A stretch of 64,000 bases of DNA from Oscarella lobularis (lineage: Eukaryota; Porifera; Homoscleromorpha; Homosclerophorida; Oscarellidae): NCBI RefSeq assembly GCF_947507565.1, contig NC_089193.1, positions 682,001-746,000 of the forward strand, in the 5' to 3' direction. Numbering within the stretch: the stretch's first letter is position 1; each line of letters starts with the position of its first letter. Shown in pieces: positions 18,785 to 33,600 of this stretch. The translations under genes were made by a program, and so were the position numbers. The notes beneath the pieces are model-generated. The model worked only from the letters and a program-made list of their open reading frames with translations. It made no database searches and was not told the origin of the DNA.

Positions 18785-21615
18785 CTACAAAATCTCGGAC
18801 AAAATGGACTTAAGTATAATTTTTTTGAATTCCTCTCCTGGTGATAGTATTTGAACACCAGTGCTGGAACCGCAAAAATCGAGTTCCTGTAGCACCAAAC
18901 CCTTAGTCGGGGAATCGTAGATTTCCTTGAAACGCTCGCGAAGACGATCTCGCACTCCAGGCACAACAGTCGAGAAAATAAATTTCATTTTTCTGTCATG
19001 AATTGATCGAATCAAGCTCTTGTCTTTCTCAATCTTGGCCGCCAATACATCGTTTTTCGACGGACTCTTATTCCAGTAGGCACCGTGTGGACACTCGTCT
19101 CCCATTTCAATTAGATACTGAACAGCATTGCTTCGCCATCCACTAAGATTCAGAGCCCATTTAATTCCCCCCATTACATCCGCGGCAGCGCCACATCCGC
19201 CGCTACATTTAACGGAATGAATTCTCTGGCTTAGGTTCTCAGCAAAATCAAAATCAAATATATTAGGCCTATTGGAATACGACGTCGAGCAGCAGCTGGA
19301 GCGGTAAATGACGCAGGCGACTTTCACATTTCCTTGACGTCCGCATTCTTTTAGATTTTTACAGATGTCTTTTGTTATTTCAACAATCCAGGTTTTTGCT
19401 CCATGTATATACGAAGACATGCTTCCAGTTCCGTCGATGACGTAGCACACATCCAAATTCATCGTTGAACTAAAACCAGTTGTATTTTCAAGGTAGACGT
19501 GATGCGCTACGCTGAGTTTATCACTTATATGATCTGCCAGACCTTCGTATACTTTGCGATCTTTGTGTGCTTTCCACTCTTCTTTTACTTTACTCGAAAT
19601 TGACTTCATAGCGGTTGACTCCCGTTTGTACCAGTCAGGCGTGTCCGTCGCAGAAGGCTGCGAGGAACAAAGTCCTTTCAGTGCTTCTGGGAGATGCGCA
19701 ACAGTTGCGGCTGTTACGTACGAATAGTAGGATTTGTCAACAGCAGTCTGTTCTAATCCAAGTCCAACACCTACTACGTCAACGCCAGCCAAAGTGGCCC
19801 TTTTTATTTCGTGTTGAAGGCGATCACCAGATGATCCAAATCCGTCGGTAAACACAAAGAGCTGCTTTGGATTTGAGCTTTCGTTTGCTAGAAAATAGTC
19901 GACCGCGATATGAATGCCGTCAGCATCAAGACTCTCCGGAAGCGTGCTTTTCGCGGCGGCAAGCAAACGAAGCACGCAAACGTCTCCCCATTTCTCTGAA
20001 AAACTTTTTATAATGGTAACTTTTCCAGAATAGGAAAGTATTGAGAATGATTCCATTTCACAGTTGTCCAGCGCTGTAGCCATTGCGATTATTGCAAGTG
20101 CGCTTGAACGCAGGCACGACCCTTGGACTGAGTTAGATACGTCCAAGAGAAAGCACACGTCATATCTAAAAAATAGTCAGAAAAATGGCGAACTTTATAG
20201 GTGCGCAAGCAAATTTACTTCGCCGATCCTCCTCCCGTTCTTTTGCGAAAAATGCGTTTGTATGTGTAATTTGTCTGAATCAATTTCAGCAGCGATGGAA
20301 CATGCAGAGAAGATCCGGAGAGCGAAGGTTGCCATTTAGTAAATTTGTTCTTGGGATACAGCATTTCCCGAAACACATTTGTAAGTTCCTAAAAATCGTA
20401 AATACTTTCAATTCCATACGAGTCGAAGCAAAAGAAGACACATACGTCGATTATGGCACTAATAGTAGCGGTTGTTTCTTTCCAAACTGCTGGTAGCTGC
20501 GTAAAGCGTTCAGGCAACGTGCTAAACCTCTCCTCTAGCAAACTCTCAAGTTTCTGCTTAAACTCCTAAATAGGCAGATCGCATGTTCTGTGATTTTATA
20601 TTTATATTTGCCTACGTTGTTTTCAGATAGCTCATCATTAATATCAGAAGTATCAGGAAGCATTCGTCGAAAAGTGTGCAATTCCCGAAGGAGAACTAAT
20701 CGCTTTCCACCTTTCTCTAGCTCGAGATCTTTTACCGCCTTTGTTAAAAATTTCTAAAAAATCAATATTTATTCCTGACAAAATGCAGACTTAGAGTTCT
20801 CACTTCCGCCTTCTCAAAGGTGAAATCCAACGAAATTCCTTGAGAAATAAACTCAACTTCTTTTGACTTTTTTGCTTTCAGGGTACTCCTTTGGCTACTC
20901 AAGTGTTCCGTCATAACTTTCATAATCATATCTGCTAATTTAGGTGCGACGGCCGACAAATCGTCAGGATTTACATGAACGCAAAAACTTGAAATTTGTT
21001 CGCAAGCAGTATCCACCTTCCTCTGCTGCCTTGAATCTGCTCCAGCATTGAGGGGTAAATCATCTGCTAATGAAACTGTTCTGAAGTTGACAATGATTAG
21101 TTGAATATCAAATTTAGCATTTGCAAAAATTTCCCGATACATATTACGATCCATCTGTTCAGAAATGCCTGAAAAACAAATATAGAATAAACTCTTGCGT
21201 TCTGTATTGCATGGATCCTACCGTCAGTTAACAAAATAATTGCTCTGAGCTTCGAGGTGTCAGTGCTTTGGCGAAATCCGTAAGGGCTTTTATTAATTAC
21301 CCAGTTGATAGCATCAGCAGGACGGGTTTTTTCCTTATTGTCCATAGCTTCAAGAATTAATTCGCCCTTTTCTTCGTCAAAGGGTTCGGAAAATTGCTTG
21401 AGCCAAAACTAAAGTTCTCTATATCACCTAATCATGCTTTACACATAAATAATGTTTAATACCTGAGTTTTTTCGCCACCAAACCTCATTACAGCAAATC
21501 GGCTCTCCAGCTTGTTTAGAGCCTCCATTGCGAGAACTAGAGCAGTCAAAGCATTTTGACATTTTTCTCCTCCCATACTTCCACTGTTGTCAAGACAGAA
21601 GATAAACTCCATTTC
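18785..21615 (-). other. Three C-terminal VWA domains of the giant protein
   Basis: VWA1 (exons from 21615, residues about 8100-8290) starts MEFIFCLDNSGSMGG and has IILLTDG. VWA2 (from about 20165, residues about 8476-8680) starts YDVCFLLDVSNSV and has LFVFTDGFG. VWA3 (from about 19460, residues about 8715-8934) starts DVCYVIDGTGSMSS. All three keep the DxSxS or DGTGS metal-ion (MIDAS) signature. In midasin the single MIDAS-VWA grips a ubiquitin-like domain in Ytm1/Rsa4 for force transfer. By analogy these are likely client- or adaptor-binding heads. Confidence 0.8.
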
Positions 21616-24600
21616 CTAAAAGGTCAATATAAAAAAATTGAAAACCGCTGCGCATACATGTCGGTGAACTAGAGTACCGTGCTAATGCTGCGTTTGTCGT
21701 CATCCTCCGCAAGATTCAGCTGTGCCCTACGAAGGTGATAAAGAAAGGCACTCTTCATCTCTGCTAATATATCTGAAAGACCCGTGTATGTCATGCGAAC
21801 TTCCTCCTACACAGACGAAAATCTCTTGACAAAAGAGAGACAGAGGAAAAGAAACTGCGCACCTGTCTCGTTTTGAGTTCATAAAACTTTTCCAGTACTC
21901 CTCTGCCCTGATTTCCTTCTGATAACCCTTTCGACTTTGCTTTTTGCATTTCCATTTGATCTTTGAGGGAAGTTTCCTTCAAGAGTTTCTGCACGTACTC
22001 TGACGGCAGCTTTGAGGCGGATACTTTCGCTCTTTGCTTCAATGTTGTAGAACCCTTTTGAGAGCTTTCTTTTAAAGAAGAAGAAGAAAGAGCTGTATAA
22101 TTGCTAAGACCAGCTATTCCTGGAAAAGACTGGCGAGCAATGCGTTTTAGCTCTTCTCCTACTGAAGTTTGAAAAGAAGCCGATTTTTGTCTAGCGAACA
22201 TCGGAAGATGTTCACCTAATCTGCGCGAAGTGGAACTATGGTTGGAATCAATGTCAGAGTCTCTTTTCTTTGATTGTGAATAAACGCCACTGAGAGATTC
22301 ACTTAAAGAATCGTTCACATCATCATCAAGAACGAGTTCAGGCGGCTGATGAAGAACAGCGGAGGTGGCAGCGTATTCTTCCTCCAAACGAGCATACGAG
22401 TCATACCTTCTTGCCTCTGAAAGCAACAACGCAAGTAGATCAGGTCTGAGATCCTGTCAAAACAACACCTATGTAGAGAAAAGACACAATGAAAATGTAA
22501 ACTTTACCTCAATTTCTGATAATTCCTCTGAGTCATTGTAAGTTATGTCAAGAGAACTGAGAAACCTGGCAGCTGTTTCTGTGCTATTGATTTTGGCGAA
22601 GGCTCGCAGTAAACGAATGAGTTCAATTTCGGCCGAGATGAGTGTATCATTTGCTGCCGGGCAAATGTACTCCATTGGAAGTTCAACAGCAGAGTCCTCC
22701 TTTTCCGATTGACAACGCTGATTCCTAATTTCACTTATCTAATTCGAAAAACGTTTTATCTCTATAAAACGTCACGCAGAGAACTTACCATAGGATTGTA
22801 GATTTTATCGCAGAGATAGCGACGTAACATTTGGCAGCACCTCCACAATGCTACAGCAGTTTTGCACAGAAGTTTCAACAGATCATCCGACGCGGCTGAT
22901 CCTATTCCCTTATGTAGAAGGTAGCAAGACGTGTAAAAGATGGAGGATAATCGAATTGTGCAGTGTTTTATTGCACCGCCTTGTTCAATGCATTTTCTGA
23001 TGTTAGAAACTTCGTCTTTTGCACAAAGTTCTTGACATTCTTCAACCAAAGGCAGGCCATGGTAAATCGAAAGAGCAGCCGTATAAACTTTGGTTATCTC
23101 AGTGTTATTGACTTCCTCCAATTTCGCCTGAAAGAAAATGGATTAGCCTAAGTCTATAGTTAATGGACCTTACAAGAAAACTTTTTTCGGTTGTATCATC
23201 GCTGTCGCTTTCGTCCGAAACTCCGCACATGGACAAATCTTCAACACTGTTCGAACTGACTTTGCTTGAACCCTCTGATTCAGTAGAAAAGCTGCGACTG
23301 TACGTAGGTTTATCAGCCAAGTTAAGAACGAATTCTTCATCTCGTAAACTGATCCATTTTGGGTTCAACGGTGTTTTAACAACTGCCTTGGCAAGAGATG
23401 ACGTACGTTCGTCTTTCACAGTAAGTGCCTGCAGTTCCCTTTTTCTGCTCATAGGAGAGTTTAGCCAAGTCAATAATGCGCCTATGCTGTACGCAACATA
23501 GGTTTCCCAATTTTTAGCAAAACTCTTTTGATCTTTAGATAGCTTCCAACAACCGTGAAAGAACTCTAGCAAAAGGATTACGTCGCTAGGCTCAATTGCC
23601 AAAGTTGTTTCGTGATTGACGGCAAGAGAAACCACAGTACCGCACAAAGCAATCACTTCGCTACTACCGCACTCCAACGATTGACTCAGGCTATAAAACA
23701 TCTTGAATAGAACGTTGTAGTCGTCTTGACGTTTTCTATTTTCTATCAATCCCAAAGAGTCAGCTAAGTCTGTTACTGCCGTAATCGATTTTTCAATTTC
23801 AAAACTGTCTTTTTTAAGAAGTTCTTTTACAACTTCTTGCGTTTCTTGACAAATCGGAAGTTGCCAATGAGTTTGACAAAGGAGCGAAAAATATTTCTTG
23901 ACGTCGAAAAGAAGACTTTGAAACTCAAGCGTGCATTCCACCGCTTTTGCGCACTTGATAAGAAGGTCAAAAACCATCAAGTGATTATGTCGAATATGGC
24001 TTTCTTCCTTAAAAACAGTACAGCAAACGTTTACCACAGATTTAATAGCTTTAGAAACCGGTACTGTCACAGTTTTCATTGATGCAAGCTTGCGCAAGAA
24101 GCACACAACATGCTTCCAACTTCGTTCGTTAGACTCACCAGTCATCTTGCTACAGCTGGATCCTAGCGCTAGCAAAACATCTTTTTCTGCACAAGAAAAA
24201 TCTCCAGAGCACAGATCATCAATCAAAGAAGCAAGCTCAAACGAAGGAGCCTCTTGAAAGAACGACAGAACAAATTCAGCAAAATTCCACTGCTCTTTAG
24301 GAATGCTTAGATTTCCAATAAATAGCAGCCTTTTAGCAATAGAGAACGCCAGGTCGAAAGATTGGGCGTCACAATTTGCTTTGTTAGTAGAAAAAAGCAT
24401 ATTGTCAAATATGTAGACAACGGCTTTAACGCCGAGATTGTCGAGTTCAGTCAGTAATAACAAATTAGAAACAAAACTGGAAATGAATGATGAAATGTTA
24501 ATAGCCCACCTATCTGGAAGTAAAGATGCCGCATCGGAAGAAATTTGCTGCAATTTCTGAGCCACATTATTAGACGTAGCTAGACACTCCGTTAAAACGT

Positions 24601-27600
24601 CGTCAAAAGTTGAAGATTTTGCTATAAAGGAGAGTATGTCCGATGCTGTAAAGCCGTACCAATCTATTTCAACTAATGCTTCTCTAATCGCCATTTCATC
24701 CCATTGTTTTGAATCCGGATGAGCAATACGCAGAACCTTGGAAACGGTTTTTGTTTTTAGAGCTTGCACAAAATTAAAAAGGTTGTCAACAAGAAATCTT
24801 TTGAACTTAGCATTTATTCTTTTGTTGGCAATAATAACAATTTTTGCCAGCTGCTCCTCTAAATTAAGTTTTGTTTCTAGAAGTTGTTTTTCTTTTTCAA
24901 TATAGGGTTCACAAGCGTCAGTGATATCATTGGGATCGCCGGGAAAAAACACAACGGCAACACTCATTAGAGCCGTAGGAAGATCGATAAGTGTAGCCTT
25001 CATAACTTGCGAAAGTTTATCAGAAAGAAAACCTCTATTCAACAACCCTTTAATAGATTGAAACGATTTCGCGTCATCACTGCTGCCAAAGCTCTGACAG
25101 TAAAGAACAGAAGAGGCAAGCTGAAACGCTTCAAAAGAAACAGACTGACGCATGCTGCAAAGAGGTTGACTATTGTCTTCAATTGACAATGCACGGTCTA
25201 GCTGCCTTATTTGAGAAGCTAAGTTTTTTAGAGCAGAATGAAATTGCTCGCCGTGAGACTTGTTAACGAGTGCCGCAAGTGTTTCCAAGGTTGTCCCACA
25301 GGGCTGAAGGCCGATATTTTCTTTCACTAGTTCCTCAGCAATTTTACCGAACGTCGTGAAACTTTTTGAGTCGTCATTTAGGAAAAGTTCTCCAATGTCT
25401 CTGAGAATTTCCATACTGGAAAAAAGTGGTTTTTTAGTCTGAAACACTTTGCAGAACTTGCTGCACATAGCTGAAGCAGATGGAACATTTTCAGGATCAA
25501 AGTCGACAAAAAAACGTTTCCAATCAGTGACATGAGCTGAACGATAAATTGCCTCTTTAGTTACATTTGAAATAACGTCCGCAAGAGCCTTTCTGTCACG
25601 TAAGGTGAGCCAGCTGACGAGTAAATTCGAGTAACTTAGAATGCATTGCTTTGTGGTATTTTTGCATTGTTTTGTGCTATTTTCTGCTAAATCTAAAAGA
25701 AATTTCGATAATTGTTCTGTTCCTTCACTGCAAGGAAAAGCGTTGCTTGCGAACGTAGCGATGATTTCAAAAAGAGAGCAGTAGATTTCGTTCATGTTAG
25801 TTGACTTCCACGCAACAGGAAAAAGCATAAGAACACGCTTGACTTTTATTTTGTAGTCAGATGAAAGATTCAAGCAAGAAATAACGCCGCAAAATAGCTG
25901 AAAAAGCGAATCAATGGAAGGAAACGTCAGAGGATTTTGATTGAGGGTATCTCCTAAACGAAGAAGTGCCAATCTAGCTGAGCCAAACCAAGCGTTGTTT
26001 ATCTGAGAAGAAGATAGGTGAACAGCCTCTGCAATGTAGAACGCAATGTCACACGCCTTTACAGGACAACAAGACAGTTTCACAGAGCACTTTAACAGGT
26101 TAATTGAGCAGATTCTTCTGTTGCACTTGGCATCACCAAGGCTATTAAACTCCGAAACCCAATTTAGAAAATCTGTTGAATTTTGAAACTTGCGCCCATA
26201 AAATTTTCCCCATAAAACGCCGAGAAAATCTTCTTTTTTTGCATTTTTTAGAATCAGTTCAGATATAGCAAGAAGTGACAATTTCTTCGAAGGTTCTTGT
26301 GGCAATCGGTGGCAAACATTGTCATATTTTTCCAAAAGCAAAAGAAAATGTTGAAAGCTCTCTTTAGCTGGTTGTTCAGCTACAATAGCACTTGCCATAA
26401 AGCTTAAAAATTTGATAGAGCTGGTAAGAATCCAACGGAAGGGAGACAGAGTTTGAGTATTAGGGTAAACCAAAGCTTCTGCCAACCAACTGATTGAAAT
26501 TTCTTCTTTCATAGCAAGTAAAACGCCAAATTCCGCCTTTTCAAAACTTTGTGCATACTTGAGGAGAGACAAAATGACAGCTTTTTCTGTCGAATTTTGA
26601 TCAAAACTTTCAATTGCTTTAAGAAACTGAGGAAAATTCGTAGCTACACCAAATTCACCTGAGCTATTGTCAGTGAGCCGGAAAAAGGCAACTGTTAGAT
26701 GACGAATGATTCCAGTAAAACTTTCTTCGTTTGCTGCTTCGGCTAAATGGCACCGAACGGACTCCACATCCGGAGATGAGAACCTTTTTCCAAGCGGCTC
26801 CAGCCGCTTTGAGTTGGACGGTTTTCCTACCATATATAACTTTCGCCAAAGGGAAAACGCTTTTCCGTTATAGCCAACAAAACTTTTACTTGGACAAATT
26901 TTAATCGAAAGTCCGTACCAGTCAGCTTCAGATTTAAGAAAACAGTGAACTTGTCTTTCTTCTACTTTGTCCACGAAGAAACTGAAATAGCCGCTTTGCT
27001 TAACACGGGTTTTCGATATTTCAAAAGACTCGGCTCCAACAGCTGAAAACCCTCCATCAATCATTAAACGACATTCAGTTTTCACTTTAAACAAAGCATT
27101 AATATTTCCTCCTTGCGCGTCAACTAAAGCGCAGACTACATTGGGCTTATCAGTGAACGTCATGTCAAAATTAGTGACTTGATTCCTGAAGTTAATACGG
27201 AATTGTGCTGAGATGTCTTGACCGCATTGCAATCGCCGGCAGATAAAAGACCCTTTCGTCTGGAGTAACGATCCCGGTCGCCATTGAAACTTAACAGTTT
27301 CTTTTATACGCTGCTTTAGCTTCAGCTTCAATACTTCATGTTCACATAATTCGAGTGTGTCACTCCATATTTCAACTTCTTCTTCTTCAAAAAAACGACT
27401 TCTGAGCCACAACTCAAGGGCTACCTTGGGTATAGGTATGTTGTCGCTTTTATCGCTGCAGAACTTCACATCACAATCATACACTGAGTGTGTATCAGCA
27501 AGGAAGTTATCAGGGATTACACTATAATGCTCTGCGCGAACACCATCTCGAACATTCAAAACTGATGAGTGACAATTTTCTTTCACCTTCCTTTGCAGTG

Positions 27601-30600
27601 AAATTCTTTGAGATGTTCTAGGCAAAACGAGAAATTGGCTGCCAGAGGGTTCCAAACGAAAATCTTCTCGACCCCTGCCCAAGTTCGGGGAAAGAAGAGC
27701 TGGAACGGAAAAAGAATTGTAAAACGTTAGCTGTTTATCAGAAGCTTTAGGGACGTAAAGAATCGAAGAGTCCTCTAGTTTGCTGCCGGTGTTATTGTCG
27801 TAGCCAACGACAAAAGGTTGGATCAATTGCCCTCTAGCACAAACGCTAATTTCTTTCTCGGAAGAAAACCTGATAGTGTAGTGTTTGCTAAAACGCTTTG
27901 GTTGAGGGTTAGCTCCAAGTTTAAGAAAAAAGGAGAGTTCAATACTGGAACAAGAAGGTATAATGTGCTCAACTTCATACGATGCTAGAGCGTGTTCAGC
28001 ACATTTTACAACAATTGAAGGAAGACATTTTTCGCCTTCAACAGAAATTATTTGGAATTTGACATCAGTGGAAGCTCTATTCGTTAATGTCAGCAATCTT
28101 TTTACATCTAAGGGTTTCTCTTTGATGTCAATTACGCCAAAATTAATTGTTTTGCTTGAAACAATGATGCAGTCATTCACACTTTCCAAAGTTCCTTCAA
28201 CCAAAAATTCGATTTGTCTCAAAAGCGTTCGGTATTCTTCCTTAGTAGACCAAATCTTTAAAGTATAAGACCGACGCAAAGCTCGTCGATGAAATGAAGC
28301 AGATGAAACACTATCGCAGAATGCAACAGCAATTTCTACTTTGCTTAGAGGATTGATAGTTCCGCTGCTTGGAACCATTTCAAAACCTTCAGAGAAGGTA
28401 TCTGCATCCTTCATGGACTCCACCTGGTAATTGGCCTTAACTGCAATGGAGTCGTTATAGATGCAAAATCGAACCAGCATGCTCTCTGGATTAGCGTTTG
28501 AGCATCTCATTTTAATCACAAATGACTTTAAAGAGGGAACAAGTACGCTGTCCTTGTTATCAAGTAAATGAAGTGAGGGAACCGCGCTTTCAAGCAGAGC
28601 AGTCCTATTTTCAAATGAGAGCAAATCAAACTCGACCCTCGGAGAGGCAAACGTCTGCGAAATCCAAGCGCTTTTTCTTTTCCAATCACAAAAAAGCCGT
28701 GAAAAATTTAGAAGACTTTCTCGACGGCCGGTAAACCTATTTTGAAGACTTTGCAGACTACCAGTTCGGAAATAGACTTCAGACTTTGCCAGATCATCTG
28801 CAGCAGTTCGCAACAATGATTGACACTCGTCAAGTTCTTTACCATTGTTTGCTGTTAAGCAGCACAGAAGAAGGAGTGAGAGTTGCTTCGTGTGACTTCT
28901 ATAAAACTCATACGTAAGCAAATCCTGAAGCGCTGACGCCGCGTTGATTAGGTCCCTTCCAGCGGCAACTGCTTTTGAAGGAAATTTCTCATTCAGAAAG
29001 AGAAATCGTCCATTTGGTGCCGGATCATTCAGCGCCCTTATAACGCTATTGCCTTCGTTAATTGTCGACAGCATATTTTCTAATGGCATAATTCTTAAAC
29101 CTTCCCTGCATTTTTTAAACGCATTGTAGGAAACAGTAGACAACAGTGGCGGTGACGTATCGCAGTCAGCGTATGCTTTAAACGTTTCGATAACATTAAC
29201 ACAGAATTCAAGAGACTTTCGTTCAACTTCTCTACTCAACGATTCTATTCGCTCTTTCTCTTTCTGAAACACTGTTTTGTCTTTGCACTCTCCCGCTTTA
29301 TCACTTGGCAAAGTTGGCATTAAAGGAACTGGTTCCCATTTGTGTTTTTTCAACGCCGATTTGACGCCTTCTAAACATTCTGAAAGGCATTTGCGCAAAT
29401 CCTCCACACTATTCATCAGAGGCTCGAAATTTTCGCTTACAGATAATCTGAACTTTGAAATGCATTTGAAAGTTACAGCAACTGTTATTGCGCTTTTCGG
29501 TGAACGGAAATGCACCACCACGGCTTCAGTTGCAACGGGAGTGCTACACATCGACGCGAAAGTCGATTGCGTAACTTTGTAAGAGTCATCATCGACAACA
29601 AGAGTTAAACTCTTTACTGCTTTTTCCGAAAGAGAGAAACACGCACAGCGCATGTGCCAGCTTGAAAATGAAACAGGAAAGACAAACTTTTTGCCATTTT
29701 CAAAGAAAAAAAATAGCATTTCTCGACAAAAGGAAACATCAGTGGAAACCGCCTCCAAACACATTTCTGAAAAGTCCAAAGTATAACTCTCAGATTCGAC
29801 GCAAAAAAGATTATCTATTGTGCAGTTTGATTTTAACAGAAGACCATTGTACTCCTGCAAAATAGAAATGGTTCGATCATAAAGCTCCTGATCAGAGCCT
29901 TCAATCTTAGCGAGCGAAGATAATATGTGCAGAGCTTGAACAAGGTACAACTCTGCGGTTTTCCTGCTCTCCTCGTGTTCCTCTTTGGCTTTAGTGTACA
30001 CGGCCATGTCTCTGTCATATTTAGCTTTCTGTGACTTGAAAAAATCCCAAAATTTCTCTGCAAATGTCTTCTCTCTCTGACGACAAACCTTGCTTTGCTC
30101 TTCCACCTTGTCATAAATTGCAGATATCCAACGCTGCATTGCTTCTTCGGTGACCTCTTTTAACTTTTCGATATTTAATCGGTACTCCTCATACTTCTCC
30201 GGCAGAGTAGGACAAAAGGACCTGCTCTGACAGTGGTTATAGTATGCTGATAAACCACTTTCAAAAAAGCCCATTGGGCCTTCGGCAAAAACTTCTAACA
30301 AAGATTCAGCTTTTTCGAATCCGATCTTTCGTCTCCAGAATCTTATATGTGAGCATAGATTTTGCTTGAGAAAAATCATGCACTCGTTACAACAAGATTG
30401 AAACTTTTTGAGAACGTTCCAAACAAAATTGACGTCTAGCTTCAACAACGGCGAGTCGCAAAGCACTTTATGAATAGAATCCCCAAGAGTTTGACTTCCT
30501 TCGTACAAAAATGAAGTTAATAGGCGAAGAGAACCGTAGCTCTCTCCATCTTCATTCCTAAGAAATGCCCACAAATCGCAAAGAGTGTCGTCACTGAGAA

Positions 30601-33600
30601 GATTGGGCTGCAGAATGTGCCAGAGCTCTAAATCCTCTGCTCTAATGCCTACCGGAGAAAATCGGGCAAAGGCTTTTCGCAAGTTCTCTTTCTCCACAGA
30701 AATGCCAGCACCGACGACTTTTAGAGAAATATAACGCGCAGTGAGTTGCACTTTCTCTGCGGGGTCGTCGTTCTTTTGAGCAGAAAGAAACAAAGATAAC
30801 TGCGTTGTTGAAAGTGAAAGACGGTCTGAGCACGAGGCAACATTTGAAACGTCATCTTCAATCTTTTGAGATTGCATACAAAGAAGATCTTTCAGAACGC
30901 TTTTGACCAAATGGCGACCTTCATCTACGAGATCAACTTCGCGGCATACACATTCAAGTTTGGATGCCAAATTAGCACATGCTTCGCCTAACACTGCCCA
31001 AAACGACTTCAATTTCCTTTCAATGCTAATCTCTTCTTCAAGCAAAGAGTACGGGTTTCCCAAGTGACAAAACACAAAAGCTTCTAAAGGACTTTTCAAC
31101 TGGCTTACTAAGCAAGCCAATTCCACCCTAACCGAAGCCAGCTGAGATTCAACATTTAGTCTAGAATACTTTTCAAGGGCTTTAGAATCGTGCTGAAGTA
31201 ACTTTCTTTCAACACCTCTCAAATAGGAATTTCCCTTATCCCTACGTTCCATATACAAAAACGTCAGAGCTGCAATGCTCGTTGCAACTTCACTAGCGCG
31301 ATAAAGAAGCAACGACGCCGACGTCCATGAAGCAACTTCTTCTGCCTGTAGGATAAATTCATGCGACAAATTGAGAAGTTTTGAAACGTTCGTGTCATAT
31401 TCATTGTATTTCCTTGATGAATTTTTACACTCTTCAACCAATAATTGACTAGCAGCCTCTAAACAAACGCCTTTCTCTCTTGCTCTAAACAAATCGTGCT
31501 CCAAGCCGATCTTCTTTCGAAAGACAGCTGCCTTTCGGCTGACATCCGCAAGCGCCCCTTCGAGCGACGTCCAACACACCTTGAGAAGTCTTATAGGAGC
31601 TAAAACAGTTTCTCCAACTTGTGATAGAGAAAAATTACTCTTAAATGTCTCAATTAAAAGAGACAGACTCTGGGAAGCCTTAGAACACTTTTCTAACAGT
31701 GGCTTTTCCCATCCTTCACAACCTCCCTTTTTAGATGCGCTGTCGCCTGCTCTGTTGCTTGCAAACAGAAGTAGAGATTTGAAAAGAAGTCTAATTTTAG
31801 GAAGTTCGCTTTCTGCAACGAGAATAGGAGAGTCAGGATGCGCCTCACTGACCTGAAATGGAGTCACATCAAAGGCATCACAAAGTTCCGCAAAAACATC
31901 GTCGACAGTGCTGAAAACATTTGGAGTTTCGAATAGGTCAGAAAGAACCTTTTTCACTTCACTTTCTTTACGTTTTGACGCCAAAAAAATATTCTGATTA
32001 TAATTTTCTTCAAATTGTTTGCTCGAAGAAGCAAGTCTAGTAGTAAGAGGTTTGAAACTGTTGCTGGAAAACCCAGAAGACATGAAGTAAAACAACCACT
32101 TGCATAAAAATAAACCATAAGCGGCGGCGCAAACGTGAATCTCTGGTAAACTTTTACGATCCAAATAAGTGCGAAGAGTTTTCGCTTCTAAGTCAATGTG
32201 ATCTTTCAGGTCAGAGGAAAGCGCACGTATAAACCGACTGAAGTAAGAGAAAAACGTGTCTGCCTTGTATCCTTCTTCTAAAAGCAGCTGACTAAAGCCA
32301 GACGTTTCTTCTCTTTCGTCAGTTGACTGGGTTTCCGCATCAGCCCAAAGCACATTTTGCCAATCGCTATCGTGATCAGCTAGTGATTCTTCAGCGACAT
32401 TCAACAGATGGAGGAAACGAGTATTGCCTGGAAACAGAATGAAGTACATATCAGACACGCCGAGAAAAAGGGGTCTGATGGACGTTACGTCGTTCTTTGT
32501 CAAATGCTGTTTGAACTTTTCCAACGCTTTGCAACGTTCTCTGGTTCGTCGGTAAAGGACCGCGGCGTTAGATACCGTTCTTTTGGTCTCATCTACCAAA
32601 TCCAGTGCTGGCTTACAGAGGCACAAAACAGCAGAATAGGAGCAGAGATATTGCCACTGCTCCGAAAAAAGAGTCCGCCTTCTGTTCTGAAAGAAAACGT
32701 TGCAAAGCTTCTCGAGAAGAATATCCAAGTTTTCAAGGGTGAATTCGTCTTCAAAAAGCTCGTCTGCCAATTTTAGATACGCTTCTGCACGTTCCCCTAT
32801 TCCAGTTACGGCAACTAACTCCGCCAGAGCTATCCGGTCTTCACTCGTGACGCTTACCAATTGGCGGCCCTCGCGTTCCATCAAGCTTTTTCTGATGCTG
32901 AGAAGTTTGCTTACAACACAGCGGAGACGGCTTTCTTCAATGGCATAGCCAGCTACAACATTAAAAAGTTCAGTCATCTGTTTGACATTATCAAAACTAT
33001 TCCCGCATTTTGCTTTCACTACTTCATTTATGAGGTCACGATTAGTAGAATGGCACTTCGATTGACCTGCTCCCATGGTAATGTCTGGGCATGATTGCCT
33101 TACCTCAGCTTCAAATGAAAATTCTACATTTCTTGCAACACTTTCACGCTTCTTCAGACTTTCAAACTCTTTAGAAAAGGCTTTTCCTTTGCTTTGTAGA
33201 ACCGCTTTTATGTCTGCGGATCCTGGGCCATGTTCTGCGTATTGCACCTTTACGTCGTGAATAGTTCGCTTGAGACGAAGGAGAAATTGAAGGGGCGGCG
33301 ACGTGAAAGATACGGCTTCGCGGTGAAACCTTGAAAGATTTTCAACAAAGACCGATAGCATGTGTTCCTGTGCTTCGCTTTGACGCTCGTAGGCGTCATT
33401 AGGAATTTCAGTCTTAACGCTTTGAAATTCTCGAACGCAATCTTTCGCTGCTGTTAGAACCAAAGAAAAGTTTACTGTTTCGTAAAACGAAGGCAATAAA
33501 CCTTCAAACGTTTTCAGCACCGCTGCCAAACAATCTGCATCTGAAAGTAGATTATCGGGGCAAATGTCAACACTGTCTCCTTCCATTCTAAAGTTGCGAA

